Assembly: GCF_029227915.1 (NCBI RefSeq)
Contig: NC_079877.1
Location: forward strand, 35,057,851 to 35,121,850
Reading direction: 5' to 3'
Source of the DNA: Hydractinia symbiolongicarpus
Taxonomy: Eukaryota; Cnidaria; Hydrozoa; Anthoathecata; Hydractiniidae
Length of the DNA: 64,000 nucleotides
The translations under genes and the position numbers were made by a program. The notes beneath the pieces are model-generated. The model made no database searches. It saw nothing but the letters and a program-made list of their open reading frames with translations, and was not told the DNA's origin. How positions within the stretch are numbered: the first letter of the stretch is position 1; the number at the start of each line of letters is the position of its first letter. Below are positions 23,701 through 36,780 of the stretch, piece by piece.

Positions 23701-26654
23701 GAAATCGCGGGTTTTCGTTTGCCGGCGATTAAATCACTTTCATCAAGCGTCTCATCAAAAATGAAAACATTTCTGAAAACTACAAGTCTCATGCGTGTTA
23801 GTGGTGAAAAAATAATTTAAAAAATCGTTCGGGAAATGAGTTTACTCCCTGGGTACTTTCTTTGTATAATTTTGATTATACGGGCCGAGTCCGGGTTTTA
23901 CGGGAAATCGCAGGTTTTCGTTTGCCGGCGAGTAAACTTCTTTCATTCAGCGTCTCATCAAAAGTGAAAACATTTTTAAAAACTACACGTCTCATGCGTT
24001 TTAGTGGTGAAAAAATAATTTAAAAAATCGTTCGGGAAATGAGATTACTCCCAGGGAACTTTCTTTGTATACTTTTGATTATACGGGCCGAGTCCGGGGT
24101 TTACGGGAAATGGCGGGTTTTTGTTTGCCTGCGATTAAACTTCTTTTATTCAGCGTCTCATCAAAAATGAAAACATTTTTAAAAACTACAAGTCTCATGC
24201 GTTTTAGTGGTGAAATAATAATTTAAAAAATCGTTTGGGGAATGAGTTTACTCCCTGGGTACTTTCTTTGTATACTTTTGACTATACGGGCCGAGTCCGG
24301 GATTTACGGGAAATCGCAGGTTTTCGTTTGCCGGCGATTAAACTTCTTTTATGCAGCGTCTCATCTAAAATGAAAACATTTTTGAAAACAAAAAGTCTCA
24401 TGCGTTTTAGTGGTGAAAAAATGAATTAAAAAATCGTTCGGGAAATGAGTTTACTCCCTGGGTACTTTCTTTGTATACATTCGACTATACGGGCCAATCC
24501 CGGGATTTACGGGAAATCGCAGGTTTTCGTTGGTCGGCGATTAAACCTCTTTTATTAAGCGTCTCATCAAAAATGAAAACATTTTTGAAAACTGCAAGTC
24601 TCATGCGTTTTAGTGGTGAAAAGATAATTTAAAAAATCGTTTTGGAAATAAGTTTACTCATAAGGTACTTTCTTTGTATACATTCGACTATACGGGCCAA
24701 GCACGGGATTTACGGGAAATCGCGGGTTTTCGTTTGCCGGCAATTAAACCTCTTTCATTAAGCGTCTCATCAAAAATGAAAACATTTCTGAAAACTACAA
24801 GTCTCATGCGTTTTAGTGGTGAAAAAATAATTTAAAAATTCGTTCGGGAAATGAGTTTACTCACTGGGTACTTTCCTTGTATACTTTTGACTATACGGGC
24901 TGAGTCCGGGATTTACGGGAAATCGCGGGTTTTCGTTTGCCGGCGATTAAACTTCTTTTATTCAGCGTCTCATCAAAAATGAAAACAGTTTTAAAAACTA
25001 CAAGTCTCATGGGCTTTAGTGGTGAAATAATAATTTAAAAAATCGTTTGGGAAATGAGTTTACTTCCTGGGTACTTTCTTTGTATACATTCGACTATACG
25101 GGCCAAGCACGGGATTTACGGGAAATCGCGGGTTTTCGTTTGCCGGCAATTAAACCTCTTTCATTAAGCGTCTCATCAAAAATGAAAACATTTCTGAAAA
25201 CTACAAGTCTCATGCGTTTTAGTGGTGAAAAAATAATTTAAAAATTCGTTCAGGAAATGAGTTTACTCACTGGGTACTTTCCTTGTATACTTTTGACTAT
25301 ACGGGCTGAGTCCGGGATTTACGGGAAATCGCGGTTTTTCGTTTGCCGGCGATTAAACTTCTTTTATTCAGCGTCTCATCAAAAATGAAAACATTTTTAA
25401 AAACTACAAGTCTCATGGGCTTTAGTGGTGAAATAATAATTTAAAAAATCGTTTGGGAAATGAGTTTACTCCCTGGGTACTTTCTTTGTATACTTTTGAC
25501 TATACGGGCCGAGTCCGGGATTTACGGGAAATCGCAGGTTTCCGTTTGCCAGCGATTAAACTTCTTTCATTCAGCGTCTCATCAAAAATGAAAACATTTC
25601 TGAAAACTACAAGTCTCATGGGCTTTAGTGGTGAAATAATAATTTAAAAAATCGTTTGGAAAATTAGTTTACTCCCTGGGTACTTTCTTTGTATACTTTT
25701 GACTATACCGGCTGAGTCCGGGATTTACGGGAAATCGCAGGTTTTCGTTGGTCGGCGATTAAACTTCTTTTATTCAGCGTCTCATCAAAAATGAAAACAT
25801 TTTTGAAAACTACAAGTCTCATGCGTTTTAGTGGTGAAAAAATAATTTAAAAATTCGTCCGGGAAATGAGTTTACTCACTGGGTACTTTCCTTGTATACT
25901 TTTGACTATACGAGCTGAGTCCGGGATTTACGGGAAAACGCGGGTTTTCGTTTGCCGGCGATTAAACTTCTTTTATTCAGCGTCTCATCAAAAATGAAAA
26001 CATTTTAAAAAACTACAAGTCTCATGGGCTTTAGTGGTGAAATAATAATTTAAAAAATCGTTCGGGAAATGAGTATACACCCTGGGTACTTTCTTTGTAT
26101 ACTTTTGACTATACGGGCCGAGTCCGGGATTTACGGGAAATCGCAGGTTTTCGTTTGCCGGCAATTAATCTTCTTTCATTCAGCGTCTCATCAAAAATGA
26201 AATCGATTTTGAAAACTACAAGTCTCATGCGTTTTAGTGGTGAAAAAATAATTTAAAAAATCGTTTGGGAAATGAGTTTACTCCCTGGGTACTTTCTTTG
26301 TATACTTTTGATTATACGGGCCGAGTCCGGGGTTTACGGGAAATGGCGGGTTTTAGTTTGCCGGCGATTAAACTTCTTTTATTCAGCGTCTCATCAAAAA
26401 TGAAAACATTTTTGAAAACTACAAGTCTCATGCGTTTTAGTGGTGAAAAGATAATTTAAAAAATCGTTTTGGAAATGAGTTTACTCACAGGGTACTTTCT
26501 TTGTATACATTCGACTATACGGGCCAAGCCCGGGATTTACGGGAAATCGCGGGTTTTAGTTTGCCGGCGATTAAACTTCTTTTATTCAGCGTCTCATCAA
26601 AAATGAAAACATTTTTAAAAACTACAAGTCTCATGCGTTTTAGTGGTGAAAAGA
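20751..26654. repeat. HOR domain C: mixed 2-, 3-, 4- and 9-mer spacing
   Basis: The CCAAGCACGGG monomer recurs with its AAGCAC at 21451, 22263, 22872, 24699 and 25105, steps of 812, 609, 1,827 and 406 bp (4, 3, 9 and 2 monomers). GGGCCAATCCCAGG recurs with its preceding ATTCGACT at 21231 and 22043 (812 bp) and earlier at 19201 (2,030 bp). No single unit dominates. Two monomers carry CGTTGGTCGGCG, the first sign of a subtype common further right. Everything is satellite; nothing else is inserted. Confidence 0.82.
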
Positions 26655-27668
26655 TAATTTAAAAAATCGTTTTGGAAATGAGTTTACTCACAGGGTACTT
26701 TCTTTGTATATATTCGACTGTACGGGCCAAGCCCGGGATTTACGGGAAATCGCGGGTTTTCGTTTGCCGGCGATTAAACCACTTTCATTAAGCGTCTCAT
26801 CAAAAATGAAAACATTTTTGAAAACTACAAGTCTCATGCGTTTTAGTGGTGAAAAGATAATTTAAAAAATCGTTTTGGAAATGAGTTTACTCACAGGGTA
26901 CTTTCTTTGTATACATTCGACTATACGGGCCAAGCCCGGGATTTACGGGAAATCGCGGGTTTTAGTTTGCCGGCGATTAAACTTCTTTTATTCAGCGTCT
27001 CATCAAAAATGAAACATTTCTGAAAACTACAAGTCTCATGCGCTTTAGTGGTGAAAAAATAAATAAAAAAATCGTTCAGGAAATGAGTTTACTCCCTGGG
27101 TACTTTCTTTGTATACTTTTGACTATACGGGCTAAGTCCGGGATTTACGGGAAATCGCGGGTTTTCGTTTGCCGGCGATTAAATCACTTTCATCAAGCGT
27201 CTCATCAAAAATGAAAACACTTCTAAAAACTACAAGTCTCATGCGTTTTAGTGGTGAAAAAATAATTTAAAAAATCGTTCGGGAAATGAGTTTACTCCCT
27301 GGGTACTTTCTTTGTATACTTTTGACTATACGGGCCGAGTCTGGGATTTACGGGAAATCGCGGGTTTTCGTTTGCCGGCGATTAAACTTCTTTTATTCAA
27401 CGTCTCATCAAAAATGAAAACATTTTTGAAAACTACAAGTCTCATGCGTTTTAGTGGTGAAAAAATAATTTAAAAAATCATTCGGTAAATGAGTTTACTC
27501 CCTGGGTACTTTCTTTGTATACTTTTGATTATACGGGCCGAGTCCGGGGTTTACGGGAAATGGCGAGTTTTCGTTTGCCGGTGATTAAACTTCTTTTATT
27601 CAGCGTCTCATCAAAAATGAAAACATTTTTGAAAACTACAAGTCTCATGCGTTTTAGTGGTGAAAAGA
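26655..27668. repeat. 5-mer HOR unit, 1,014 bp, copy 1
   Basis: Five monomers, one of them 202 bp through ATGAAACATT. Private markers are GTATATATTCGACTGTACGG (26706), CGCTTTAGTGG, CGTTCAGGAAATG, GGGCTAAGTCC and ATGGCGAGTTTTCG (27560). All recur 1,014 bp downstream. Confidence 0.9.
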
Positions 27669-28680
27669 TAATTTAAAAAATCGTTTTGGAAATGAGTTTA
27701 CTCACAGGGTACTTTCTTTGTATATATTCGACTGTACGGGCCAAGCCCGGGATTTACGGGAAATCGCGGGTTTTCGTTTGCCGGCGATTAAACCACTTTC
27801 ATTAAGCGTCTCATCAAAAATGAAAACATTTTTGAAAACTACAAGTCTCATGCGTTTTAGTGGTGAAAAGATAATTTAAAAAATCGTTTTGGAAATGAGT
27901 TTACTCACAGGGTACTTTCTTTGTATACATTCGACTATACGGGCCAAGCCCGGGATTTACGGGAAATCGCGGGTTTTAGTTTGCCGGCGATTAAACTTCT
28001 TTTATTCAGCGTCTCATCAAAAATGAAACATTTCTGAAAACTACAAGTCTCATGCGCTTTAGTGGTGAAAAAATAATTAAAAAAATCGTTCAGGAAATGA
28101 GTTTACTCCCTGGGTACTTTCTTTGTATACTTTTGACTATACGGGCTAAGTCCGGGATTTACGGGAAATCGCGGGTTTTCGTTTGCCGGCGATTAAATCA
28201 CTTTCATCAAGCGTCTCATCAAAAATGAAAACACTTCTAAAAACTACAAGTCTCATGCGTTTTAGTGGTGAAAAAATAATTTAAAAAATCGTTCGGGAAA
28301 TGAGTTTACTCCCTGGGTACTTTCTTTGTATACTTTTGACTATACGGGCCGAGTCTGGGATTTACGGGAAATCGCGGGTTTTCGTTTGCCGGCGATTAAA
28401 CTTCTTTTATTCAACGTCTCATCAAAAATGAAAACATTTTTGAAAACTACAAGTCTCATGCGTTTTAGTGGTGAAAAAATAATTTAAAAAATCATTCGGT
28501 AAATGAGTTTACTCCCTGGGTACTTTCTTTGTATACTTTTGATTATACGGGCCGAGTCCGGGGTTTACGGGAAATGGCGAGTTTTCGTTTGCCGGTGATT
28601 AAACTTCTTTTATTCAGCGTCTCATCAAAAATGAAAACATTTTTGAAAACTACAAGTCTCATGCGTTTTAGTGGTGAAAA
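27669..28680. repeat. 5-mer HOR unit, 1,014 bp, copy 2
   Basis: Direct tandem copy of the preceding unit; the private markers lie at 27720, about 28,050, 28,090, 28,145 and 28,574. The only difference I noticed is AAATAAATAAAA in copy 1 against AAATAATTAAAA here. To the right it passes into AATAATATAAAA monomers like those of domain B. Confidence 0.88.
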
Positions 28681-30499
28681 AATAATATAAAAAATCGTTC
28701 GGGAAATGAATTTACTCCCTGGGTACTTTCTTTGTATACTTTTGACTATACGGGCCAAGCCCGGGATTTACGGGAAATCGCGGGTTTTCGTTTGCCGCTG
28801 ATTAAACTTCTTTTATTCAGCGTCTCATCAAAAATGAAAACATTTTTGAAAACTACAAGTCTCATGCGTTTTAGTGGTGAAAAAATAATATAAAAAATCG
28901 TTCGGGAAATGAGTTTACTCCCTGGGCACTTTCTTTGTATACTTTTGACTATACGGGCCAAGCCCGGGATTTACGGGAAATCGCGGGTTTTCGTTTGCCG
29001 GCGACTAAATCACTTTCATCAAGCGTCTCATCAAAAATGAAAACATTTCTGAAAACTACAAGTCTCATGCGTTTTAGTGGTGAAAAAATAATTTAAAAAA
29101 TCGTTCGGGAAATGAGATTACTCCCTGGGAACTTTCTTTGTATACTTTTGATTATACGGGCCGAGTCCGGGGTTTACGGGAAATGGCGGGTTTTTGTTTG
29201 CCTGCGATTAAACTTCTTTTATTCAGCGTCTCATCAAAAATGAAAACATTTTTAAAAACTACAAGTCTCATGGGCTTTAGTGGTGAAATAATAATTTAAA
29301 AAATCGTTCGTGAAATGAGTTTACACCCTGGGTACTTTCTTTTTATACTTTTGACTATACGGTCCGAGTCCGGGGTTTACGGGAAATGGCGGGTTTTCGT
29401 TTGCCGGCGATCAAACTTCTTTTATTCACCGTCTCATCAAAAATAAAAACATTTTTGAAAACTACAAGTCTCATGCGTTTTAGTGGTGAAAAAATAATTT
29501 AAAAAATCGTTCGGGAAATGAGTTTACTCCCTGGGTACTTTCTTTGTATACTTTTGACTATACGGGCCAAGCCTGGGATTTACGGAAATCGCAGGTTTTC
29601 GTTTGCCGGCGATTAAACTTCTTTCATTCAGCGTCTCATCAAAAATGAAAACATTTCTGAAAACTACAAGTCTCATGGGCTTTAGTGGTGAAATAATAAT
29701 TTAAAAAATCGTTTGGGAAATTAGTTTACTCCCTGGGTACTTTCTTTGTATACTTTTGACTATACGGGCCGAGTCCGGGATTTACGGGAAATCGCAGGTT
29801 TTCGTTTGCCGGCGATTAAACTTCTTTTATGCAGCGTCTCATCAAAAATGAAAACATTTTTGAAAACAAAAAGTCTCATGCGTTTTAGTGGTGAAAAAAT
29901 GAATTAAAAAATCGTTCGGGAAATGAGTTTACTCCCTGCGTACTTTCTTTGTATACATTCGACTATACGGGCCAATCCCGGGATTTACGGGAAATCGCGG
30001 GATTTCGTTTTCCGGCGATTAAACCTCTTTTATTAAGCGTCTCATCAAAAATGAAAACATTTTTGAAAACTGCAAGTCTCATGCGTTTTAGTGGTGAAAA
30101 GATAATTTAAAAAATCGTTTTGGAAATGAGTTTACTCACAGGGTACTTTCTTTGTACACATTCGACTATACGGGCTAAGCACGGGATTTACGGGAAATCG
30201 CGGGTTTTCGTTTGCCGGCGATTAAACCTCTTTCATTAAGCGTCTCATCAAAAATGAAAACATTTTTGAAAACAAAAAGTCTCATGCGTTTTAGTGGTGA
30301 AAAAATAATTTAAAAATTCGTTCGGGAAATGAGTTTACTCACTGGGTACTTTCCTTGTATACTTTTGACTATACGGGCTGAATCCGGGATTTACGGGAAA
30401 TCGCGGGTTTTCGTTTGCCGGCGATTAAACTTCTTTTATTCAGCGTCTCATCAAAAATAAAAACATTTTTAAAAACTACAAGTCTCATGGGCTTTAGTG

Positions 30500-33120
30500 G
30501 TGAAATAATAATTTAAAAAATCGTTCTGGAAATGAGTTTACACCCTGGGTACTTTCTTTTTATACTTTTGACTATACGGTCCGAGTCCGGGGTTTACGAG
30601 AAATGGCGGGTTTTCGTTTGCCGGCGATCAAACTTCTTTTATTCACCGTCTCAATAAAAATAAAAACATTTTTGAAAACTACAAGTCTCATGCGTTTTAG
30701 TGGTGAAAAAATAATTTAAAAAATCGTTCGGGAAATGAGTTTACTCCCTGGGTACTTTCTTTGTATACTTTTGACTATACGGGCCAAGCCTGGGATTTAC
30801 GGAAATCGCAGGTTTTCGTTTGCCGGCGAATAAACTTCTTTCATTCAGCGTCTCATCAAAAATGAAAACATTTCTAAAAACTACAAGTCTCATGGGCTTT
30901 AGTGGTGAAGTAATAATTTAAAAAATCGTTTGGGAAATTAGTTTACTCCCTGGGTACTTTCTTTGTATACTTTTGACTATACGGGCCGAGTCCGGGATTT
31001 ACGGGAAATCGCAGGTTTTCGTTTGCCGGCGATTAAACTTCTTTTATGCACCGTCTCATCAAAAATGAAAACATTTTTGAAAACAAAAAGTCTCATGCGT
31101 TTTAGTGGTGAAAAAATGAATTAAAAAATCGTTCTGGAAATGAGTTTACACCCTGGGTACTTTCTTTGTATACTTTTGATTATACGGGCCGAGTCCGGGG
31201 TTTACGGGAAATGGCGGGTTTTTGTTTGCCTGCGATTAAACTTCTTTTATTCAGCGTCTCATCAAAAATGAAAACATTTTTAAAAACTACAAGTCTCATG
31301 GGCTTTAGTGGTGAAATAATAATTTAAAAAAATCGTTCCGGAAATTAGTTTACACCCTGGGTACTTTCTTTTTATACTTTTGACTATACGGTCCGAGTCC
31401 GGGGTTTACGGGAAATGGCGGGTTTTCGTTTGCCGGCGATCAAACTTCTTTTATTCACCGTCTCATCAAAAATAAAAACATTTTTGAAAACTACAAGTCT
31501 CATGCGTTTTAGTGGTGAAAAAATAATTTAAAAAATCGTTCGGGAAATGAGTTTACTCCCTGGGTACTTTCTTTGTATACTTTTGACTATACGGGCCAAG
31601 CCTGGGATTTACGGAAATCGCAGGTTTTCGTTTGCCGGCGATTAAACTTCTTTCATTCAGCGTCTCATCAAAAATGAAAACATTTCTGAAAACTACAAGT
31701 CTCATGGGCTTTAGTGGTGAAATAATAATTTAAAAAATCGTTTGGGAAATTAGTTTACTCCCTGGGTACTTTCTTTGTATACTTTTGACTATACGGGCCG
31801 AGTCCGGGATTTACGGGAAATCGCAGGTTTTCGTTTGCCGGCGATTAAACTTCTTTTATGCACCGTCTCATCAAAAATGAAAACATTTTTGAAAACAAAA
31901 AGTCTCATGCGTTTTAGTGGTGAAAAAATGAATTAAAAAATCGTTCGGGAAATGAGTTTACTCCCTGGGTACTTTCTTTGTATACATTCGACTATACGGG
32001 CCAATCCCGGGATTTACGGGAAATCGCGGGATTTCGTTTGCCGGCGATTAAACCTCTTTTATTAAGCGTCTCATCAAAAATGAAAACATTTCTGAAAACT
32101 ACAAGTCTCATGCGTTTTAGTGGTGAAAAAATAATTTAAAAATTCGTTCGGGAAATGAATTTACTCACTGGGTACTTTCCTTGTATACTTTTGACTATAC
32201 GGGCTGAGTCCGGGATTTACGGGAAATCGCGGGTTTTCGTTTGCCGGAGATTAAACTTCTTTTATTCAGCGTCTCATCAAAAATGAAAACATTTTTAAAA
32301 ACTACAAGTCTCATGGGCTTTAGTGGTGAAATAATAATTTAAAAAATCGTTTGGGAAATGAGTGTACTCCCTGGGTACTTTCTTTGTATACTTTTGACTA
32401 TACGGGCCGAGTCCGGGATTTACGGGAAATCGCAGGTTTTCGTTTGCCGGCGATTAAACTTCTTTTATTCAGCGTCTCATTAAAAATGAAAACATTTTTG
32501 AAAACTACAAGTCTCATGCGTTTTAGTGGTGAAAAAATAATTTAAAAAATCGTTCGGGAAATGCGTTTACACCCTGGGTACTTTCTTTGTATACTTTTGA
32601 CTATACCGGCCGAGTCCGGGATTTACGGGAAATCGCAGGTTTTCGTTGGTTGGCGATTAAACTTCTTTTATTCAGCGTCTCATCAAAAATGAAAACATTT
32701 TTGAAAACTACAAGTCTCATGCGTTTTAGTGGTGAAAAAATAATTTAAAAATTCGTCCGGGAAATGAGTTTACTCACTTGGTACTTTCCTTGTATACTTT
32801 TGACTATACGGGCCGAGTCCGGGATTTACGGGAAATCGCCGGTTTTCGTTTGCCGGCGATTAAACTTCTTTTATTCAGCGCCTCATCAAAAATGAAAACA
32901 TTTTTAAAAACTACAAGTCTCATGGGCTTTAGTGGTGAAATAATAATTTAAAAAATCGTTTGGGAAATTAGTTTACTCCCTGGGTACTTTCTTTGTATAC
33001 TTTTGACTATACGGGCCGAGTCCGGGATTTACGGGAAATCGCAGGTTTTCGTTTGCCGGCGATTAAACTTCTTTTATGCACCGTCTCATCAAAAATGAAA
33101 ACATTTTTGAAAACAAAAAG
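30500..33120. repeat. Copied segment, left copy
   Basis: Private variants tie this block to 33,950-36,775: GAGTGTACTCC and CTCATTAAAAATG (32.36-32.49 kb, against 36.01-36.14 kb), ATGCGTTTACACC (32561 and 36212), GTTGGTTGGCG (32.65 and 36.30 kb) and GCGCCTCATC (32.88 and 36.53 kb). The last four share an offset of 3,651 bp. Ends are approximate. Confidence 0.85.
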
Positions 33121-33949
33121 TCTCATGGGCTTTAGTGGTGAAATAATAATTTAAAAAATCGTTCTGGAAATGAGTTTACACCCTGGGTACTTTCTTTTTA
33201 TACTTTTGACTATACGGTCCGAGTCCGGGGTTTACGGGAAATGGCGGGTTTTCGTTTGCCGGCGATTAAACCTCTTTCATTAAGCGTCTCATCAAAAATG
33301 AAAACATTTCTGAAAACTACAAGTCTCATGCGTTTTAGTGGTGAAAAGATAATTTAAAAAATCGTTTTGGAAATGAGTTTACTCACAGGGTACTTTCTTT
33401 GTATACATTCGACTATACGGGCCAAGCACGGGATTTACGGGAAATCGCGGGTTTTCGTTTGCCGGCGATTAAACCTCTTTCATTAAGCGTCTCATCAAAA
33501 ATGAAAACATTTCTGAAAACTACAAGTCTCATGCGTTTTAGTGGTGTAAAAATAATTTAAAAATTCGTTCGGGAAATGAGTTTACTAACTGGGTACTTTC
33601 CTTGTATACTTTTGACTATACGGGCTGAATCCGGGATTTACGGGAAATCGCGGGTTTTCGTTTGCCGGCGATTAAACTTCTTTTATTCAGCGTCTCATCA
33701 AAAATAAAAACATTTTTAAAAACTACAAGTCTCATGGGCTTTAGTGGTGAAAAAATAATTTAAAAAATCGTTCGGGAAATGAGATTACTCCCTGGGAACT
33801 TTCTTTGTATACTTTTGATTATACGGGCCGAGTCCGGGGTTTACGGGAAATGGCGGGTTTTTGTTTGCCTGCGATTAAACTTCTTTTATTCAGCGTCTCA
33901 TCAAAAATGAAAACATTTTTAAAAACTACAAGTCTCATGGGCTTTAGTG

Positions 33950-36775
33950 GTGAAATAATAATTTAAAAAATCGTTCTGGAAATGAGTTTACACCCTGGGT
34001 ACTTTCTTTTTATACTTTTGACTATACGGTCCGAGTCCGGGGTTTACGGGAAATGGCGGGTTTTCGTTTGCCGGCGATCAAACTTCTTTTATTCACCGTC
34101 TCAATAAAAATAAAAACATTTTTGAAAACTACAAGTCTCATGCGTTTTAGTGGTGAAAAAATAATTTAAAAAATCGTTCGGGAAATGAGTTTACTCCCTG
34201 GGTACTTTCTTTGTATACTTTTGACTATACGGGCCAAGCCTGGGATTTACGGAAATCGCAGGTTTTCGTTTGCCGGCGATTAAACTTCTTTCATTCAGCG
34301 TCTCATCAAAAATGAAAACATTTCTGAAAACTACAAGTCTCATGGGCTTTAGTGGTGAAATAATAATTTAAAAAATCGTTTGGGAAATTAGTTTACTCCC
34401 TGGGTACTTTCTTTGTATACTTTTGACTATACGGGCCGAGTCCGGGATTTACGGGAAATCGCAGGTTTTCGTTTGCCGGCGATTAAACTTCTTTTATGCA
34501 CCGTCTCATCAAAAATGAAAACATTTTTGAAAACAAAAAGTCTCATGCGTTTTAGTGGTGAAAAAATGAATTAAAAATCGTTCTGGAAATGAGTTTACAC
34601 CCTGGGTACTTTCTTTGTATACTTTTGATTATACGGGCCGAGTCCGGGGTTTACGGGAAATGGCGGGTTTTTGTTTGCTTGCGATTAAACTTCTTTTATT
34701 TAGCGTCTCATCAAAAATGAAAACATTTTTAAAAACTACAAGTCTCATGGGCTTTAGTGGTGAAATAATAATTTAAAAAATCGTTCTGGAAATGAGTTTA
34801 CACCCTGGGTACTTTCTTTTTATACTTTTGACTATACGGTCCGAGTCCGGGGTTTACGGGAAATGGCGGGTTTTCGTTTGCCGGCGATCAAACTTCTTTT
34901 ATTCACCGTCTCATCAAAAATAAAAACATTTTTGAAAACTACAAGTCTCATGCGTTTTAGTGGTGAAAAAATAATTTAAAAAATCGTTCGGGAAATGAGT
35001 TTACTCCCTGGGTACTTTCTTTGTATACTTTTGACTATACGGGCCAAGCCTGGGATTTACGGAAATCGCAGGTTTTCGTTTGCCGGCGATTAAACTTCTT
35101 TCATTCAGCGTCTCATCAAAAATGAAAACATTTCTGAAAAATACAAGTCTCATGGGCTTTAGTGGTGAAATAATAATTTAAAAAATCGTTTGGGAAATTA
35201 GTTTACTCCCTGGGTACTTTCTTTGTATACTTTTGACTATACGGGCCGAGTCCGGGATTTACGGGAAATCGCAGGTTTTCGTTTGCCGGCGATTAAACTT
35301 CTTTCATTCAGCGTCTCATCAAAAATGAAAACATTTCTGAAAAATACAAGTCTCATGGGCTTTAGTGGTGAAATAATAATTTAAAAAATCGTTTGGGAAA
35401 TTAGTTTACTCCCTGGGTACTTTCTTTGTATACTTTTGACTATACGGGCCGAGTCCGGGATTTACGGGAAATCGCAGGTTTTCGTTTGCCGGCGATTAAA
35501 CTTCTTTTATGCACCGTCTCATCAAAAATGAAAACATTTTTGAAAACAAAAAGTCTCATGCGTTTTAGTGGTGAAAAAATGAATTAAAAAATCGTTCGGG
35601 AAATGAGTTTACTCCCTGGGTACTTTCTTTGTATACATTCGACTATACGGGCCAATCCCGGGATTTACGGGAAATCGCGGGATTTCGTTTGCCGGCGATG
35701 AAACCTCTTTTATTAAGCGTCTCATCAAAAATGAAAACATTTCTGAAAACTACAAGTCTCATGCGTTTTAGTGGTGAAAAAATAATTTAAAAATTCGTTC
35801 GGGAAATGAGTTTACTCACTGGGTACTTTCCTTGTATACTTTTGACTATACGGGCTGAGTCCGGGATTTACGGGAAATCGCGGGTTTTCGTTTGCCGGCG
35901 ATTAAACTTCTTTTATTCAGCGTCTCATCAAAAATGAAAACATTTTTAAAAACTACAATTCTCATGGGCTTTAGTGGTGAAATAATAATTTAAAAAATCG
36001 TTTGGGAAATGAGTGTACTCCCTGGGTACTTTCTTTGTATACTTTTGACTATACGGGCCGAGTCCGAGATTTACGGGAAATCGCAGGTTTTCGTTTGCCG
36101 GCGATTAAACTTCTTTTATTCAGCGTCTCATTAAAAATGAAAACATTTTTGAAAACTACAAGTCTCATGCGTTTTAGTGGTGAAAAAATAATTTAAAAAA
36201 TCGTTCGGGAAATGCGTTTACACCCTGGGTACTTTCTTTGTATACTTTTGACTATACCGGCCGAGTCCGGGATTTACGGGAAATCGCAGGTTTTCGTTGG
36301 TTGGCGATTAAACTTCTTTTATTCAGCGTCTCATCAAAAATGAAAACATTTTTGAAAACTACAAGTCTCATGCGTTTTAGTGGTGAAAAAATAAGTTAAA
36401 AATTCGTCCGGGAAATAAGTTTACTCACTGGGTACTTTCCTTGTATACTTTTGACTATACGGGCCGAGTCCGGGATTTACGGGAAATCGCCGGTTTTCGT
36501 TTGCCTGCGATTAAACTTCTTTTATTCAGCGCCTCATCAAAAATGAAAACATTTTTAAAAACTAACAAGTCTCATGGGCTTTAGTGGTGAAATAATAATT
36601 TAAAAAATCGTTTGGGAAATTAGTTTACTCCCTGGGTACTTTCTTTGTATACTTTTGACTATACGGGCCGAGTCCGGGATTTACGGGAAATCGCAGGTTT
36701 TCGTTGGTTGGCGATTAAACTTCTTTTATGCACCGTCTCATCAAAAATGAAAACATTTTTGAAAACAAAAAGTCT
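33950..36775. repeat. Copied segment, right copy
   Basis: Repeats 30,500-33,120 with the same order of private variants. It differs by one extra monomer at 35.1-35.5 kb, by single bases such as AGTCCGAGATT near 36,065, and by an inserted A in ACTAACAAG near 36,560. Beyond about 36,775 the two copies part (CATGGGC on the left, CATGCG here). Confidence 0.84.
35142..35547. repeat. Single monomer duplicated in tandem
   Basis: Two adjacent monomers share the rare variant CTGAAAAATACAAG (ATACAAG at 35141 and 35344, exactly 203 bp apart) and read identically for roughly the next 180 bases, to the CTTCTTTCATTC / CTTCTTTTATGC difference. The left copy of the larger segment (30.5-33.1 kb) has only one monomer here. 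This is one of the few single-unit duplications visible. Confidence 0.88.
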
Positions 36776-36780
36776 CATGC

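Larger units (their letters stand above)
28681..36780. repeat. HOR domain E: 4-mer steps and a large copied segment
   Basis: The monomer with ACGGTCCGAGTCC has its GGTCC at 29361, 30578, 31390, 33216, 34028 and 34838, steps of 6, 4, 9, 4 and 4 monomers less small indels. A run of markers at 30.5-33.1 kb repeats at 33.95-36.8 kb: offset 3,450 bp at first, then 3,651 bp after an extra monomer near 35.1-35.5 kb. The fixed order CCAAGCCTGGG / ACGGAAATCG, GGGAAATTAG, TTATGCACCG with AAACAAAAAGTC identifies the local 4-mer. Confidence 0.85.
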
